Shown: in pieces, positions 26,020 to 35,348 of the stretch
How the letters are laid out: each line of letters opens with the position of its first letter
Numbering within the stretch: the stretch's first letter is position 1
Origin: Peptostreptococcaceae bacterium oral taxon 113 str. W5053
Lineage (GTDB): Bacteria > Bacillota > Clostridia > Tissierellales > Peptoniphilaceae
Length of the DNA stretch: 64,000 nt
NCBI GenBank assembly: GCA_000467935.1
Contig: KI259821.1
Coordinates: 62,001-126,000 of the forward strand
Direction of reading: 5' to 3'
Program-made: the position numbers and the translations under genes
The notes under the pieces: generated by a model
What the model saw: only the letters and a program-made list of their open reading frames with translations
Database searches by the model: none
Told to the model about the DNA's origin: nothing

Positions 26020-27114
26020 TTATTGTTTGTCCGTAATTAATATTTTTTCTTTAAACTTATCTAATTTTTCTTCAATTCCTCTTCGATGAATGATTATCTT
26101 TTTTCTTCCGTTTTCTTCTGTACGTAATATCATATTTGCATTGTAAAGATAATTTAAATGATAGGAAACTGTAGCCGTAGTTATTTCCATTTTCTCTGCA
26201 ATTTCTTTGTTTGTGCCAATACCTTGACTGATTAATTCCAAAACTTTAAATCGAGTTTCGTCTCCTAAATTTTTAAAGAAAAAAACCATTTCTTCCCGAT
26301 TGTCGAATCGAATTTTTCTGAGTTTTTCCAAGCCTCTTTCCAAATAAATTCCCTGTAAATAAAAGCGCTTATTTTTTGCCCCCTGTTCAAAACCTGTGCT
26401 GATTAAAGGAAGAACTCCCGAAACAAACAAAAAATTCGATTGCAAAAGACTCTCTTCCACATTATTCCATTGAGCATATATTCCCTCCCACATATTGGTT
26501 AATACAGATAGTCCGTCCCTTTGCATACGTTTTTGTAAATTAAGTCCATAAGATTTTATCTCTTTTTCATAAACTGAATATTCTTGTAAAAAAATCGGCA
26601 AAATTTCTCTCATCAAGTCCACATAATGATTCCTCTTCTTTTCCGGTTTCTCCCAAGCTTGTAATATCTCCCACTTTCCTGCATTTTCCATAGACAAACT
26701 GTCTAAAAATGTAATCATTCCCTTTTCTTGAACATCTTCAATATAAGGCTCTAAATCTTTTTCATTTTCTATAGCAATTCCTTGCAATTTATATAACAAA
26801 GAAGAAAGAATCATCTTTTGAATCTGTTCGCCGTCAAGATTCGCCATAGCATTTAAAAACTCTGCTTCGTCCTTCCAATCGATATAATTAAAATAAGGAA
26901 TAAAATCTCCAAAAAGAAAACATTCCGGATAATAAAATTCTTCAAATCTTTTTGAATATTGCTCCGTTTTTTTTATCAAATTCAAAAATAATCCGTAACA
27001 AATATCATCATATCCCTGATTTTCTCTTCTCCGCTCCAAAATATTTTTCTTATTCGTTAAAAATTGAAAAAAATCATATATTCGACTTCCTTTTAATGAA
27101 AATTTAATTTTCAT
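26020..27114 (-). CDS. ArsR-type transcriptional regulator with long N-terminal domain
   Basis: A 364-residue regulator. The C-terminal 90 residues form an ArsR-type winged helix: FFKNLGDETRFKVLELISQG, then the recognition region IAEKMEITTATVSYHLNYL and the wing TEENGRKKIIIHR. The N-terminal 260 residues are mostly helical and resemble the DUF5937-type sensor region found in some ArsR proteins; no CxC-type metal site is evident. It lies directly upstream of the metal-chelate transport operon on the same strand and may control it, which is inference from position. The start follows AAAGGAG. The promoter is tandemly duplicated. Confidence 0.8.
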   Translation of the reverse strand: MKIKFSLKGSRIYDFFQFLTNKKNILERRRENQGYDDICYGLFLNLIKKTEQYSKRFEEFYYPECFLFGDFIPYFNYIDWKDEAEFLNAMANLDGEQIQKMILSSLLYKLQGIAIENEKDLEPYIEDVQEKGMITFLDSLSMENAGKWEILQAWEKPEKKRNHYVDLMREILPIFLQEYSVYEKEIKSYGLNLQKRMQRDGLSVLTNMWEGIYAQWNNVEESLLQSNFLFVSGVLPLISTGFEQGAKNKRFYLQGIYLERGLEKLRKIRFDNREEMVFFFKNLGDETRFKVLELISQGIGTNKEIAEKMEITTATVSYHLNYLYNANMILRTEENGRKKIIIHRRGIEEKLDKFKEKILITDKQ

Positions 27115-27130
27115 AAGACCACTCCTTTAG

Positions 27131-27174
27131 AAGGATTATAGCATATCTCAATAAGGATTATAGCATATCTCAAT
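27131..27174 (-). repeat. Exact 22-base tandem duplication carrying two extended -10 promoters
   Basis: Two adjacent identical 22-base units (27131-27152, 27153-27174) each contain TGCTATAAT on the minus strand, with TATAAT at 27135-27140 and 27157-27162. Upstream TTGTTG is 17 bases from the distal -10. The regulator gene therefore appears to have two promoter copies in phase by about two helical turns. Confidence 0.8.
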
Positions 27175-27183
27175 TTTGACAAC

Positions 27184-27219
27184 AAAAAAGCATGTTTTTT
27201 TAACTTTCAACATGCTTCT
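27184..27219 (-). terminator. Terminator after cardiolipin synthase gene
   Basis: Arms AAGCATGTT and AACATGCTT around a 12-base loop followed on the minus strand by six T, just after the cls stop. Confidence 0.8.
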
Positions 27220-27230
27220 TACTTCACACA

Positions 27231-28685
27231 TTATAAAATTGGAGACAGTAATCTTGAAACAGATTCCTTAACTTTTATCCAATTGGAACGCTTTTCATAT
27301 TTTCCCCAAGTCATTTCCTCACTTTTCTCACAATCTATTAAAAATTGTTGATATAAATCTTCATTGATTTTTTCATCATAGATAAATGCGTTGGCTTCAA
27401 AATTTAATGAAAAACTTCGAATATCCATATTAGCGCTTCCAACCGTGGAAACATAATCATCCACAAGCATGGTTTTCGCATGCAAAAATCCATTTTTATA
27501 AATAAAACACCTTGCTCCATATTTAGCAAATTCTCCTAAATACGATGTCGTTGCCCAATAAACAAAGGGATGGTCCGGTTTGCACGGTACCATGATCATG
27601 ACTTCTACCCCACTGCATATGGCAGATAATATTGCGTCTTTCAAGGATTCATCAGGAATAAAATAAGGGGTTTGAATGACGATTCTTTTTTTTGCTCCGG
27701 AAATCATTTTAATCAATCCGAATTTAACATGTTCAACTTCCGTATCCGGTCCGGATGCCACAATTTGTATCCCCACATTGCCTTTACTCGGAACGGAAGA
27801 CGTAATAATTTCCTCATCCATAGATGAATCCTTCGATGCGTAATACCAGTCCTTTAAAAACCGAACTTTCAACCCCCATATGGCATCTCCATAAATGCGC
27901 ATATGAGTATCTCTCCAATACCCAAATCTTTTACTTCTTCCTAAATATTCATCGCCCACATTAAAGCCGCCGATATATCCGATTTCATCATCAATAATGG
28001 CAATCTTTCTATGATTTCTATAGTTAATTCGAAGATTAATCCATAAAAATAAACTTGGAAAAAATTTTGCCACTTGACCTCCGTAATGTTCAATGCGCCT
28101 AAATGCTTTAGGAGTTAACAGTCGTCCGCCAACAGCATCATAAATAATCCGAACACTAAGTCCTTCCTTAGCCTTTCTCTCCAGTAATTGAATCAACGCT
28201 TTACCGATGTGATCATTTTTAAACACATAATATTGAATATCAATGGATTTTTTAGCCTTTTTAATATCGTTAAATAAGCTTTTAAATTTATCTCGACCGT
28301 CATAAAAAAGTTTGACTTCATTATTCTCTGTATAGAAGCCCTCTTTTCCTGTCATGTTCAAAAAAAGCAATTCATTATAATCTTCTACACGACTATTTTT
28401 AAAAGGAAATCTGCCGCGAATCAAATCGTCTCTTTGGCTGGTTAAAACCAGACGGACCACTTCATCCTGTTTTTTCTTTAATAAAAACATATTCCTTTTA
28501 TGATAATCTTGTCCGAAAATCAAATATAATAAAAAGCCGACAACCGGAAGAAAGGTGAGAAGCATAGCCCAAAATGCCGTATTCTTCGGATTACCTCCAC
28601 GATGGAGAAAAACCACAAAAATAGCCAGCAGGATATTTACCCACCAAATACTAGAAAAAATTTCCAGATAAACTCTTCCAATCAT
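27231..28685 (-). CDS. cls: Cardiolipin synthase (phospholipase D family)
   Basis: A 484-residue membrane enzyme that joins two phosphatidylglycerols into cardiolipin. Two N-terminal membrane segments (about residues 8-60) precede two PLD catalytic motifs: NHRKIAIIDDEIGYIGGFN near residue 225 and LHAKTMLVDDYVSTVGSAN near 400, each with HxK and downstream D/N residues. Length and layout match bacterial ClsA. It begins 8 bases after typA, behind GGAGG, and so is probably its operon partner. Confidence 0.94.
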   Translation of the reverse strand: MIGRVYLEIFSSIWWVNILLAIFVVFLHRGGNPKNTAFWAMLLTFLPVVGFLLYLIFGQDYHKRNMFLLKKKQDEVVRLVLTSQRDDLIRGRFPFKNSRVEDYNELLFLNMTGKEGFYTENNEVKLFYDGRDKFKSLFNDIKKAKKSIDIQYYVFKNDHIGKALIQLLERKAKEGLSVRIIYDAVGGRLLTPKAFRRIEHYGGQVAKFFPSLFLWINLRINYRNHRKIAIIDDEIGYIGGFNVGDEYLGRSKRFGYWRDTHMRIYGDAIWGLKVRFLKDWYYASKDSSMDEEIITSSVPSKGNVGIQIVASGPDTEVEHVKFGLIKMISGAKKRIVIQTPYFIPDESLKDAILSAICSGVEVMIMVPCKPDHPFVYWATTSYLGEFAKYGARCFIYKNGFLHAKTMLVDDYVSTVGSANMDIRSFSLNFEANAFIYDEKINEDLYQQFLIDCEKSEEMTWGKYEKRSNWIKVKESVSRLLSPIL

Positions 28686-28693
28686 AACTCCTC

Positions 28694-30523
28694 CTAATGT
28701 TGATGCTTTTTCGATTTATAACGTAAATTCGTATCCAAAATTCGTTTTCTTAATCTAAGATGTTTCGGTGTGATTTCAATTAATTCATCGGATTCTACAA
28801 ACTCCATTAACTGTTCCAAACTCATAATGGATGGCGGAGATAAGCGAATAGCTTCGTCGGAACCTGCAGCTCGAATATTCGTCTGTTGTTTCTTACGACA
28901 AACATTGACTTCAATGTCCAAGCCCTTTGGATTTGCACCGACTACCATGCCTTCATATACTTCTACTCCGGCTTGGATAAATAAAACGCCTCTTTCCTGA
29001 GCACTATGAAGTCCATAGGCACTGCTTTCGCCGCTCTCAGAACAAATTAAAGAACCTAAACGACGCTTCGGAATATCCCCCTTATAAGGTGCATATCCGT
29101 CAAACAGTGCGTTCATAATTCCATTTCCCTTTGTATCTGTTAAAAATTCTTGACGATAGCCGATTAAGCCTCGGGCGGGAATCGAGAATAATAACCGCAT
29201 CGTTCCTGATGAAGAAGGATGCATATCGATGAGTTCTCCTTTTCTTTGTCCCAATTTTTCCATCACATTTCCCACAAATTCTTGATCGACGTCAATCGTA
29301 ACTTGTTCCATCGGCTCAACAAATTTTCCGTTTTCATCTTTTTTGTAAAGCACTTCCGGTTTGGATACTTGAAATTCATAGCCTTCACGACGCATATTCT
29401 CAATCAGTACGCTAAGGTGCAACTCGCCTCTTCCCGAAACCCTAAAAGCATCCGTGCTGTCTGTTTCTTCTACTCTAAGGCTTACATCCGTTTGCAATTC
29501 TCTAAAAAGTCTGGCTCTAACTTGTCGTGACGTCACATATTCTCCGTCTTTTCCTGCAAAAGGACTGTCATTTACAGAAAAAGTCATTGCCATAGTCGGT
29601 TCGGAAATTTTTAAAAAAGGCAACGCTTCTATGGAAGATGGATCACACAAAGTATCTCCGATATTGATTCCTTCCACTCCTGTAACGGCAACAATATTTC
29701 CCACTGAAGATTTTTCTACAGGAACTCTGCTTAATCCGTCAAATTCAAACATATTCGTAATTTTGATTTTCTTGTTTAAATCAGGATTATTATAATTAAC
29801 CATAACTGCATCTTGACCCAGTTGAATGACTCCCCGCTCAATTTTTCCAATTCCGATACGCCCCACATATTCGCTATAATCGGTAGTGGAAATCAATAAC
29901 TGGAACGGAGCATTCTCATCTCCCGACGGTGCCGGTATATGTGCAATAATGGCATCAAAAATATCCTGCATATCATCCTTTACATTTTTCCAATCCGTTG
30001 TTGCATAACCTTCTTTTGCTGAGGCAAAGATAAAGGGAGAATTAAAATACTGATCCCCGACATCCATTTGCAAAAATAATTCTAACACTTCATCCACTAC
30101 CTCTTGAGGTCTGGCATCCGGTCTATCGATTTTATTGACACAAACCACAACCGGTAATTTTAAATCAAAAGCTTTTCGCAAAACAAATTTAGTTTGAGGC
30201 ATGGGTCCTTCAAAAGCATCGACAACCAATACGACACCGTTTGCCATTTTTAATACGCGTTCAACTTCACCGCCGAAATCCGCATGTCCGGGCGTATCGA
30301 TAACATTAATCTTATACCCCTTGTACTCTAATGCCGTATTTTTAGATAATATGGTTATTCCACGTTCTCTTTCAATGGTATTTGAATCCATAACCCGATC
30401 TTGGACCACTTGATTATCTCTAAAAATCCCACTGGATTTTAATAAACCGTCCACCAATGTTGTTTTACCATGATCAACGTGAGCTACAATTGCAACATTC
30501 CGAATTTTTTCCTGTGTGTACAT
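28694..30523 (-). CDS. typA: Ribosome-binding GTPase TypA/BipA
   Basis: A 609-residue translational GTPase related to EF-G, involved in ribosome assembly and stress adaptation. The G domain has G1 AHVDHGKTTLVDGLL, G2 RERGITI, G3 DTPGHADFGGEV and G4 NKIDRPDA, followed by domain II, an EF-G-like domain III/V and the BipA-specific C-terminus (LRKRILDTNLR and similar). Full length. It is transcribed from a short leader that follows the HATPase gene terminator and is co-oriented with cls. Confidence 0.97.
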   Translation of the reverse strand: MYTQEKIRNVAIVAHVDHGKTTLVDGLLKSSGIFRDNQVVQDRVMDSNTIERERGITILSKNTALEYKGYKINVIDTPGHADFGGEVERVLKMANGVVLVVDAFEGPMPQTKFVLRKAFDLKLPVVVCVNKIDRPDARPQEVVDEVLELFLQMDVGDQYFNSPFIFASAKEGYATTDWKNVKDDMQDIFDAIIAHIPAPSGDENAPFQLLISTTDYSEYVGRIGIGKIERGVIQLGQDAVMVNYNNPDLNKKIKITNMFEFDGLSRVPVEKSSVGNIVAVTGVEGINIGDTLCDPSSIEALPFLKISEPTMAMTFSVNDSPFAGKDGEYVTSRQVRARLFRELQTDVSLRVEETDSTDAFRVSGRGELHLSVLIENMRREGYEFQVSKPEVLYKKDENGKFVEPMEQVTIDVDQEFVGNVMEKLGQRKGELIDMHPSSSGTMRLLFSIPARGLIGYRQEFLTDTKGNGIMNALFDGYAPYKGDIPKRRLGSLICSESGESSAYGLHSAQERGVLFIQAGVEVYEGMVVGANPKGLDIEVNVCRKKQQTNIRAAGSDEAIRLSPPSIMSLEQLMEFVESDELIEITPKHLRLRKRILDTNLRYKSKKHQH

Positions 30524-30583
30524 TTATTTTCCTTCTTCCTTTAACATAAGTCTAAAATATTTTACCACAAACCTAAAAAAACG

Positions 30584-30619
30584 TAAAAAAAGAAGACTAA
30601 ATTTAAATAAGCTTCTTAA
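30584..30619 (-). terminator. Terminator after the RsbW-like gene
   Basis: AAGAAG and CTTCTT arms enclose a 16-base A/T-rich loop and are followed by seven T on the minus strand. The stem is short, so strength is uncertain. Confidence 0.5.
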
Positions 30620-30623
30620 TCTT

Positions 30624-31001
30624 CTATTGAAAAATCTCTACCGTTATTTGATTTTCATCAATATTACAAGAGTCGGAGAGGTGTTCCACTATTTTCAATC
30701 CCCTGCCGCTTTCGCTTAATATCTCTTGTGAACAACAAGGCAAAATCCCCTTTCCTTCATCTTCCACTTGTATCCAAATTTTTTTCGGACTGATATTTAA
30801 GCGCACAAATACTTGTTTAGAACAATCACAAAGATTTCCATGAAGAGTTCCGTTTACCACCAATTCACTAATAATCAAACGAATATCTTGAAAAAGCTCC
30901 TGATTGTGCACAATAATATTCAATTCTTTAATTAAATTCGTTAAAAATTCATGAGCTTCTTCCATCGTGCTGGAAAAAGAACCTTCATAGATATAATTCA
31001 T
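30624..31001 (-). CDS. RsbW/SpoIIAB-like ATP-binding protein (anti-sigma or regulatory kinase)
   Basis: A 125-residue GHKL-fold protein. It shows the N box ISELVVNGTLHGN (about 45-57), G1 box VEDEGKGI (about 80-87) and G2 box SGRGLKIVEHL, as in HATPase_c_2 anti-sigma factor serine kinases. Such proteins bind a sigma factor or phosphorylate an STAS antagonist. No sigma factor or STAS gene is adjacent, so the partner is unknown and the protein is an orphan here. It starts behind GAGGAG and has its own terminator. It could also act in a signalling cascade unrelated to sigma control. Confidence 0.8.
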   Translation of the reverse strand: MNYIYEGSFSSTMEEAHEFLTNLIKELNIIVHNQELFQDIRLIISELVVNGTLHGNLCDCSKQVFVRLNISPKKIWIQVEDEGKGILPCCSQEILSESGRGLKIVEHLSDSCNIDENQITVEIFQ

Positions 31002-31056
31002 TTCTATCTCCTCTTTTCCTTCAAGTGTTATTTACCCAATTTATCTTTCTTTTAAC

Positions 31057-31092
31057 AAAACAAAAAGGAGATGGATATCTCCTTTTTGTTTT
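31057..31092 (-). terminator. Terminator after engB
   Basis: A perfect stem of 16 pairs, with AGGAGAT/ATCTCCT at its top, spans 31057-31092 with a GGAT loop; T-rich arms on both strands make it potentially bidirectional. Confidence 0.85.
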
Positions 31093-31098
31093 GTTCTT

Positions 31099-31686
31099 TT
31101 ATTCTTCCAACAACCGATCCAACTCATTTAGTATGGACTCCGTATAAAGTTTTTTCACGCTAGAAAACGGAAAAATAATCTCTCGTTGTTTGGCATTAAT
31201 CTCTTTGAATAAACGTCCACACTCTTCCTGAACTTTTGTTTTTGCAATTTTATCAGCTTTCGTTGCGATGATATATCCTTTAAATCCCGCTTGAAGAATC
31301 CACTCAAACATCTCTTTATCCTGTTTTGTCGGTGAATGTCTGATATCCAATAAAAGAAAGACTTCTCTCAGATTTGCTCGTTCATGCAAATATTCATTGA
31401 TAATTACTGCCCACCTATTTCGTTCCATAGTGGAAACCGCCGCATACCCATAACCCGGCAAATCCACAAAGCGGAAAGTATCATTAACATCATAAAAATT
31501 GATTGTTCTCGTTTTTCCCGGAGAACCTGAAGTTCTGGCTAAATTCTTTCTTCCCAATAATCCGTTAATCAAAGAAGACTTTCCCACATTAGATCGTCCG
31601 ACAAAAGCTATTTCCGCCTTTTGATCCTGAGGATATTGCTCCTTTTTAACGGCAATCGCCGCTAATTCGCTACGCTTAACTTTCAT
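31099..31686 (-). CDS. engB: Ribosome biogenesis GTPase EngB/YsxC
   Basis: A 195-residue TrmE-Era-type GTPase needed for 50S subunit assembly. G1 FVGRSNVGKSSLINGLLG, G3 VDLPGYGYAAVS, G4 ATKADKI and G5 FSSVKK are all present. It overlaps the end of lon by 11 bases; lon-engB linkage is a conserved order in Bacillota (lonA-ysxC in B. subtilis). Length is standard. Confidence 0.96.
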   Translation of the reverse strand: MKVKRSELAAIAVKKEQYPQDQKAEIAFVGRSNVGKSSLINGLLGRKNLARTSGSPGKTRTINFYDVNDTFRFVDLPGYGYAAVSTMERNRWAVIINEYLHERANLREVFLLLDIRHSPTKQDKEMFEWILQAGFKGYIIATKADKIAKTKVQEECGRLFKEINAKQREIIFPFSSVKKLYTESILNELDRLLEE

Positions 31687-34021
31687 GATTTACAAATGCC
31701 CTTTCCAAAATTTCATGGATGTCTTTCACAGGAACAAATTCCAATTGTTTCCTGATTTTTTCCGGAATCTCCGATAAATCTCTCTGATTTTCATATGGAA
31801 TAAAAATTGTCTTAATCCCATATTGATATGCTGCCAAAACCTTTTCTTTTAAACCTCCAATAGGCAATACTTTTCCCCTTAAAGTCATCTCTCCGGTCAT
31901 CGCAATATCTCGACGTACAAGTTGATTGGTTAAAGCGGAAATCAAAGCAACTGTCATCGTCACTCCCGCTGACGGCCCGTCTTTCGGTGTTGCGCCTTCC
32001 GGCAAATGAATATGAATATCTTTCGTCTTATAAAAGTCTTCTTGAATTCCTAATTGTTCGCTATGACTTCGAATATAAGAAATGGATGCCATAGCGGATT
32101 CTTTCATCACATCCCCGAGAGAACCGGTAAGTTGAACTTTTCCTGATCCCGGCATATGTCCTGCTTCAATGGTCAAAATAACTCCACCCACACTGGTCCA
32201 AGCCAAACCGGTTACCATTCCTATTTGCGGTTCTTTTTCGAAATCTTCTTTGAAAAATCGCTTTACCCCCAAATATTTTTCTATATTATTCTTATCGATT
32301 CGAACGCTTTCCTTCTTATCTTCAATAATTTCCTTCACGGCTCTTCGACAAGCTTTCGCCAAATACCGCTCCAGTTCACGAACACCTGCTTCTCTGGTAT
32401 AAGACTCAATGATTTCATGAAGAGCGGAAGCCGTAATACGCAACATTTCTTTTTTTAATCCATGATCTCGCATTTGTCTGGGCAATAAATGTCGCTTTGC
32501 AATCTCAAATTTCTCTTCTTCCGTATAACTGCTAAGCCTAATAATTTCCATTCGATCGTGTAAAGCTTCCGGGATTTGCTCTTCTGAGTTTGCCGTGGTT
32601 AAGAATACGATTTGAGATAAATCAAAAGGAATTTCTAAATAATGATCCATAAAGCTGTTATTTTGTGCAGGATCCAAGACTTCCAATAAGGCACTTGCCG
32701 GATCCCCTCGAAAATCATTGGCCATTTTATCAATTTCATCGAACAAAAAAAGAGGATTTCTCGTTTTTGCTTTTGTTAAATTACTGATAATACGTCCAGG
32801 CATCGCCCCAATATACGTTTTACGATGCCCCCTTATTTCCGCCTCATCACGCACACCGCCAAGACTCATTCGAACAAATTCTCGCCCTAAAGCTTCAGCA
32901 ATGGATTTGGCAATGGAAGTCTTTCCAACTCCCGGAGGTCCGACCAAGCAAAGAATCGGTCCTTTTACCGCATCCGCCATCTGACGAATGGCAATAAATT
33001 CTAAAATACGTTCTTTTACATCTTTTAATCCATAGTGATCTCTTTCTAAGATTTTTCTGGATTGATTTAAATCCACTTTTTTCTTGGAAAGTTCATTCCA
33101 CGGCAAATCAAATACTGTTTCCAAATAGGTACGAATCACATTGTTTTCAGGAGTCTGCGTCGGTGTATGAGCTAATCGATTGATTTCTTTTTCAATTTTT
33201 TCTTCCGTATCTTTTGGCAAATGAAGCTCTTTTAACTTTTCCCGATACTCCAAAACAATATCTTCATCATCATCTTCGCCTAATTCCTCACGTATAGCCT
33301 GTAACTGTTCTTTCAGATAATATTCTTTTTGACTGTCGTTAATCGCTTGAACTACTTTCCGATTAATTTTTTCTTCCAATTTTAAAAATTCAATCTCCGA
33401 ATGCAACATACCGTGAAGTAATACCAAGCGTTTATATTCATCCAATTCCGAAAGAATCTCTTGATGTTGTTCATCGGAAAATCCTACATAAGAACCAATA
33501 ACATCGGCTAGACGACCCGGATCTTGAATATCTTTAAGCCCTAATAATAATTCTTCTCCCAAGTCCTTGCTATATTGTAGAAATAATTTCATATCCGCCA
33601 AAACCAAACGCATAGCCGCTTCCATATCCTTCGATATTTTTTGTTCTTGGGAATAAACGATACGGTTGACTCTGGCCTCTAAATACTGATCTCTTTTGGT
33701 AAAAGCAATAAATTCACCGCGATCCGTTCCTTCTACTAAAACTCGAACCGTTCCTCCGGCTAATTTTAAAGTTTGCTTTACATTTACAATTGTACCGATA
33801 GAAAAAATGTCATTTTCATCCGGATCTTCAACCATCATATCTTTTTGTGATGTAACAAAAAGTTGAGAATGATTAAGCAGTGCCGTTTCCAATGCATTAA
33901 TCGATTTTAATCTGCCTACGTCAAAATGCATCACCATATGAGGAAACATCCATAAACCTCTTAAAGGAATTACAGGAAGCACTGTTTCTGAAACGGTATA
34001 ATTTTTTTTATTTAATTCCAT
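31676..34021 (-). CDS. lon: ATP-dependent protease La (Lon)
   Basis: A 781-residue cytosolic protease for damaged and regulatory proteins. An N-terminal LAN substrate-binding domain (about 12-205), helical linker, AAA+ module with Walker A CLVGPPGVGKTSIAKSIA and Walker B LFLFDEID, and a C-terminal serine protease domain with PKDGPSAGVTM (catalytic Ser) and the catalytic Lys in LKEKVLAAYQYG. LonA type, full length. It has an AGGAG site and follows clpX; the hairpin between them may not block all transcription, so lon could share the tig promoter. Confidence 0.97.
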   Translation of the reverse strand: MELNKKNYTVSETVLPVIPLRGLWMFPHMVMHFDVGRLKSINALETALLNHSQLFVTSQKDMMVEDPDENDIFSIGTIVNVKQTLKLAGGTVRVLVEGTDRGEFIAFTKRDQYLEARVNRIVYSQEQKISKDMEAAMRLVLADMKLFLQYSKDLGEELLLGLKDIQDPGRLADVIGSYVGFSDEQHQEILSELDEYKRLVLLHGMLHSEIEFLKLEEKINRKVVQAINDSQKEYYLKEQLQAIREELGEDDDEDIVLEYREKLKELHLPKDTEEKIEKEINRLAHTPTQTPENNVIRTYLETVFDLPWNELSKKKVDLNQSRKILERDHYGLKDVKERILEFIAIRQMADAVKGPILCLVGPPGVGKTSIAKSIAEALGREFVRMSLGGVRDEAEIRGHRKTYIGAMPGRIISNLTKAKTRNPLFLFDEIDKMANDFRGDPASALLEVLDPAQNNSFMDHYLEIPFDLSQIVFLTTANSEEQIPEALHDRMEIIRLSSYTEEEKFEIAKRHLLPRQMRDHGLKKEMLRITASALHEIIESYTREAGVRELERYLAKACRRAVKEIIEDKKESVRIDKNNIEKYLGVKRFFKEDFEKEPQIGMVTGLAWTSVGGVILTIEAGHMPGSGKVQLTGSLGDVMKESAMASISYIRSHSEQLGIQEDFYKTKDIHIHLPEGATPKDGPSAGVTMTVALISALTNQLVRRDIAMTGEMTLRGKVLPIGGLKEKVLAAYQYGIKTIFIPYENQRDLSEIPEKIRKQLEFVPVKDIHEILERAFVNHES

Positions 34022-34055
34022 ATTTATCTCCTATTTATAAAAAACCTCACTATAG

Positions 34056-34080
34056 GAAAAAAGAAGCAATGAACGCTTCT
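34056..34080 (-). terminator. Hairpin between clpX and lon
   Basis: AGAAGC and GCTTCT arms around a seven-base loop abut the clpX stop codon and are followed by six T on the minus strand. A short stem suggests partial termination. Confidence 0.65.
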
Positions 34081-35339
34081 CATGATACTTTACCTTTATC
34101 CCGTTGTTTAAGAGAGGTTTTCGATTCCAATATTGGTTTCTCTTGATTAAGTACAACCGCTTTTGTGATTATACATTGTACTATATCCTTCTTAGATGGA
34201 ATTTCGAACATCGTATCCAATAACATAGCCTCCATAATGGATCTAAGTCCTCGAGCCCCCATTCCTTTTGCAAAGGCTTCCTTTGCAATTTCTTCAAGCG
34301 CTTCTTTTTCAAAAATCAATTCCACTTTATCCATTTTAAATAGCTCTTGATATTGATGAACCAGTGCATTCTTCGGTTCCATCAAAATGCGAACCAAAGA
34401 ACTTTCCGTCAGTTTTTCTAAAGTTACAATCATTGGAACGCGACCGACAAATTCCGGAATTAGTCCGAATTTCAGTAAATCTTCAGCTCGCACTTCGCTA
34501 ATTAGACGATCAAAAGTATTTTCTTCTTTACTCTTAAGACTTGCACCGAAACCCATTGTATTCTTATCTTTTCTATCTGCAATAATTTTATCAATTCCTT
34601 CAAAAGCTCCTCCCAAGATAAACAGAATATTCGTTGTATTCACTCGAATATATTCTTGTTGAGGATGCTTTCGTCCGCCTTGAGGAGGAACATTGGCTTC
34701 TGTCCCCTCAATAATTTTAAGAAGGGCCTGCTGTACTCCTTCACCGCTTACATCCCTTGTGATAGATGGATTGGCGGATTTTCTCGAAATTTTATCAATC
34801 TCGTCAATATAAATAATTCCTTTTTCCGCTCTCTCAATATCATAATCTGCATTTTGAACCAATTTTAAAATTACATTTTCAACATCCTCACCGACATAAC
34901 CCGCTTCCGTTAAACTGGTTGCATCTGCTATGGCAAAAGGCACTTCTAAAATATCCGCCAATGTTTTTGCTAACAAAGTCTTACCGCTTCCGGTAGGTCC
35001 CAATAACAAAATATTGCTTTTTTGAATATCCACCCCATCTTTATCACAATTCGTTTGAATTCTCTTATAATGATTATAAACCGCAACACTTAACGCCTTT
35101 TTCGCTTGTTCCTGTTCAACCACATATTCATCCAACTTTGCTTTAATCTCAATTGGTTTTGGCAGCCTTTCAAGTGCTTTTTTTTGACGAATACTTTTTG
35201 TACGCTCAATAATTAACCGGGCATCATTCACACATTCATCACAAATAAAAACATCCGGACCGGCAATTAAACGATGGACTTCGTCCGCCGATTTCCCACA
35301 AAAAGAGCAATGCACTTTTTTCCCTGGACTATTTGCCAT
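34080..35339 (-). CDS. clpX: ATP-dependent Clp protease ATP-binding subunit ClpX
   Basis: A 419-residue AAA+ unfoldase that feeds tagged proteins into ClpP. The N-terminal C4 zinc-binding domain is CSFCGKSADE with FICDECVNDA (residues 11-37). Walker A LLLGPTGSGKTLLAKTLA, Walker B IIYIDEIDKI, the pore-loop region GYVGEDV and sensor-2 GARGLRSIMEAMLLD follow. It is encoded 9 bases downstream of clpP with a GGAGG site. Standard length and no anomalies. Confidence 0.97.
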   Translation of the reverse strand: MANSPGKKVHCSFCGKSADEVHRLIAGPDVFICDECVNDARLIIERTKSIRQKKALERLPKPIEIKAKLDEYVVEQEQAKKALSVAVYNHYKRIQTNCDKDGVDIQKSNILLLGPTGSGKTLLAKTLADILEVPFAIADATSLTEAGYVGEDVENVILKLVQNADYDIERAEKGIIYIDEIDKISRKSANPSITRDVSGEGVQQALLKIIEGTEANVPPQGGRKHPQQEYIRVNTTNILFILGGAFEGIDKIIADRKDKNTMGFGASLKSKEENTFDRLISEVRAEDLLKFGLIPEFVGRVPMIVTLEKLTESSLVRILMEPKNALVHQYQELFKMDKVELIFEKEALEEIAKEAFAKGMGARGLRSIMEAMLLDTMFEIPSKKDIVQCIITKAVVLNQEKPILESKTSLKQRDKGKVS

Positions 35340-35348
35340 GTTTCCCTC

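Noticed and set aside
29454..29795. 113-codon plus-strand frame opposite typA
   Set aside because: Antisense to a strongly conserved gene with no expression signals.
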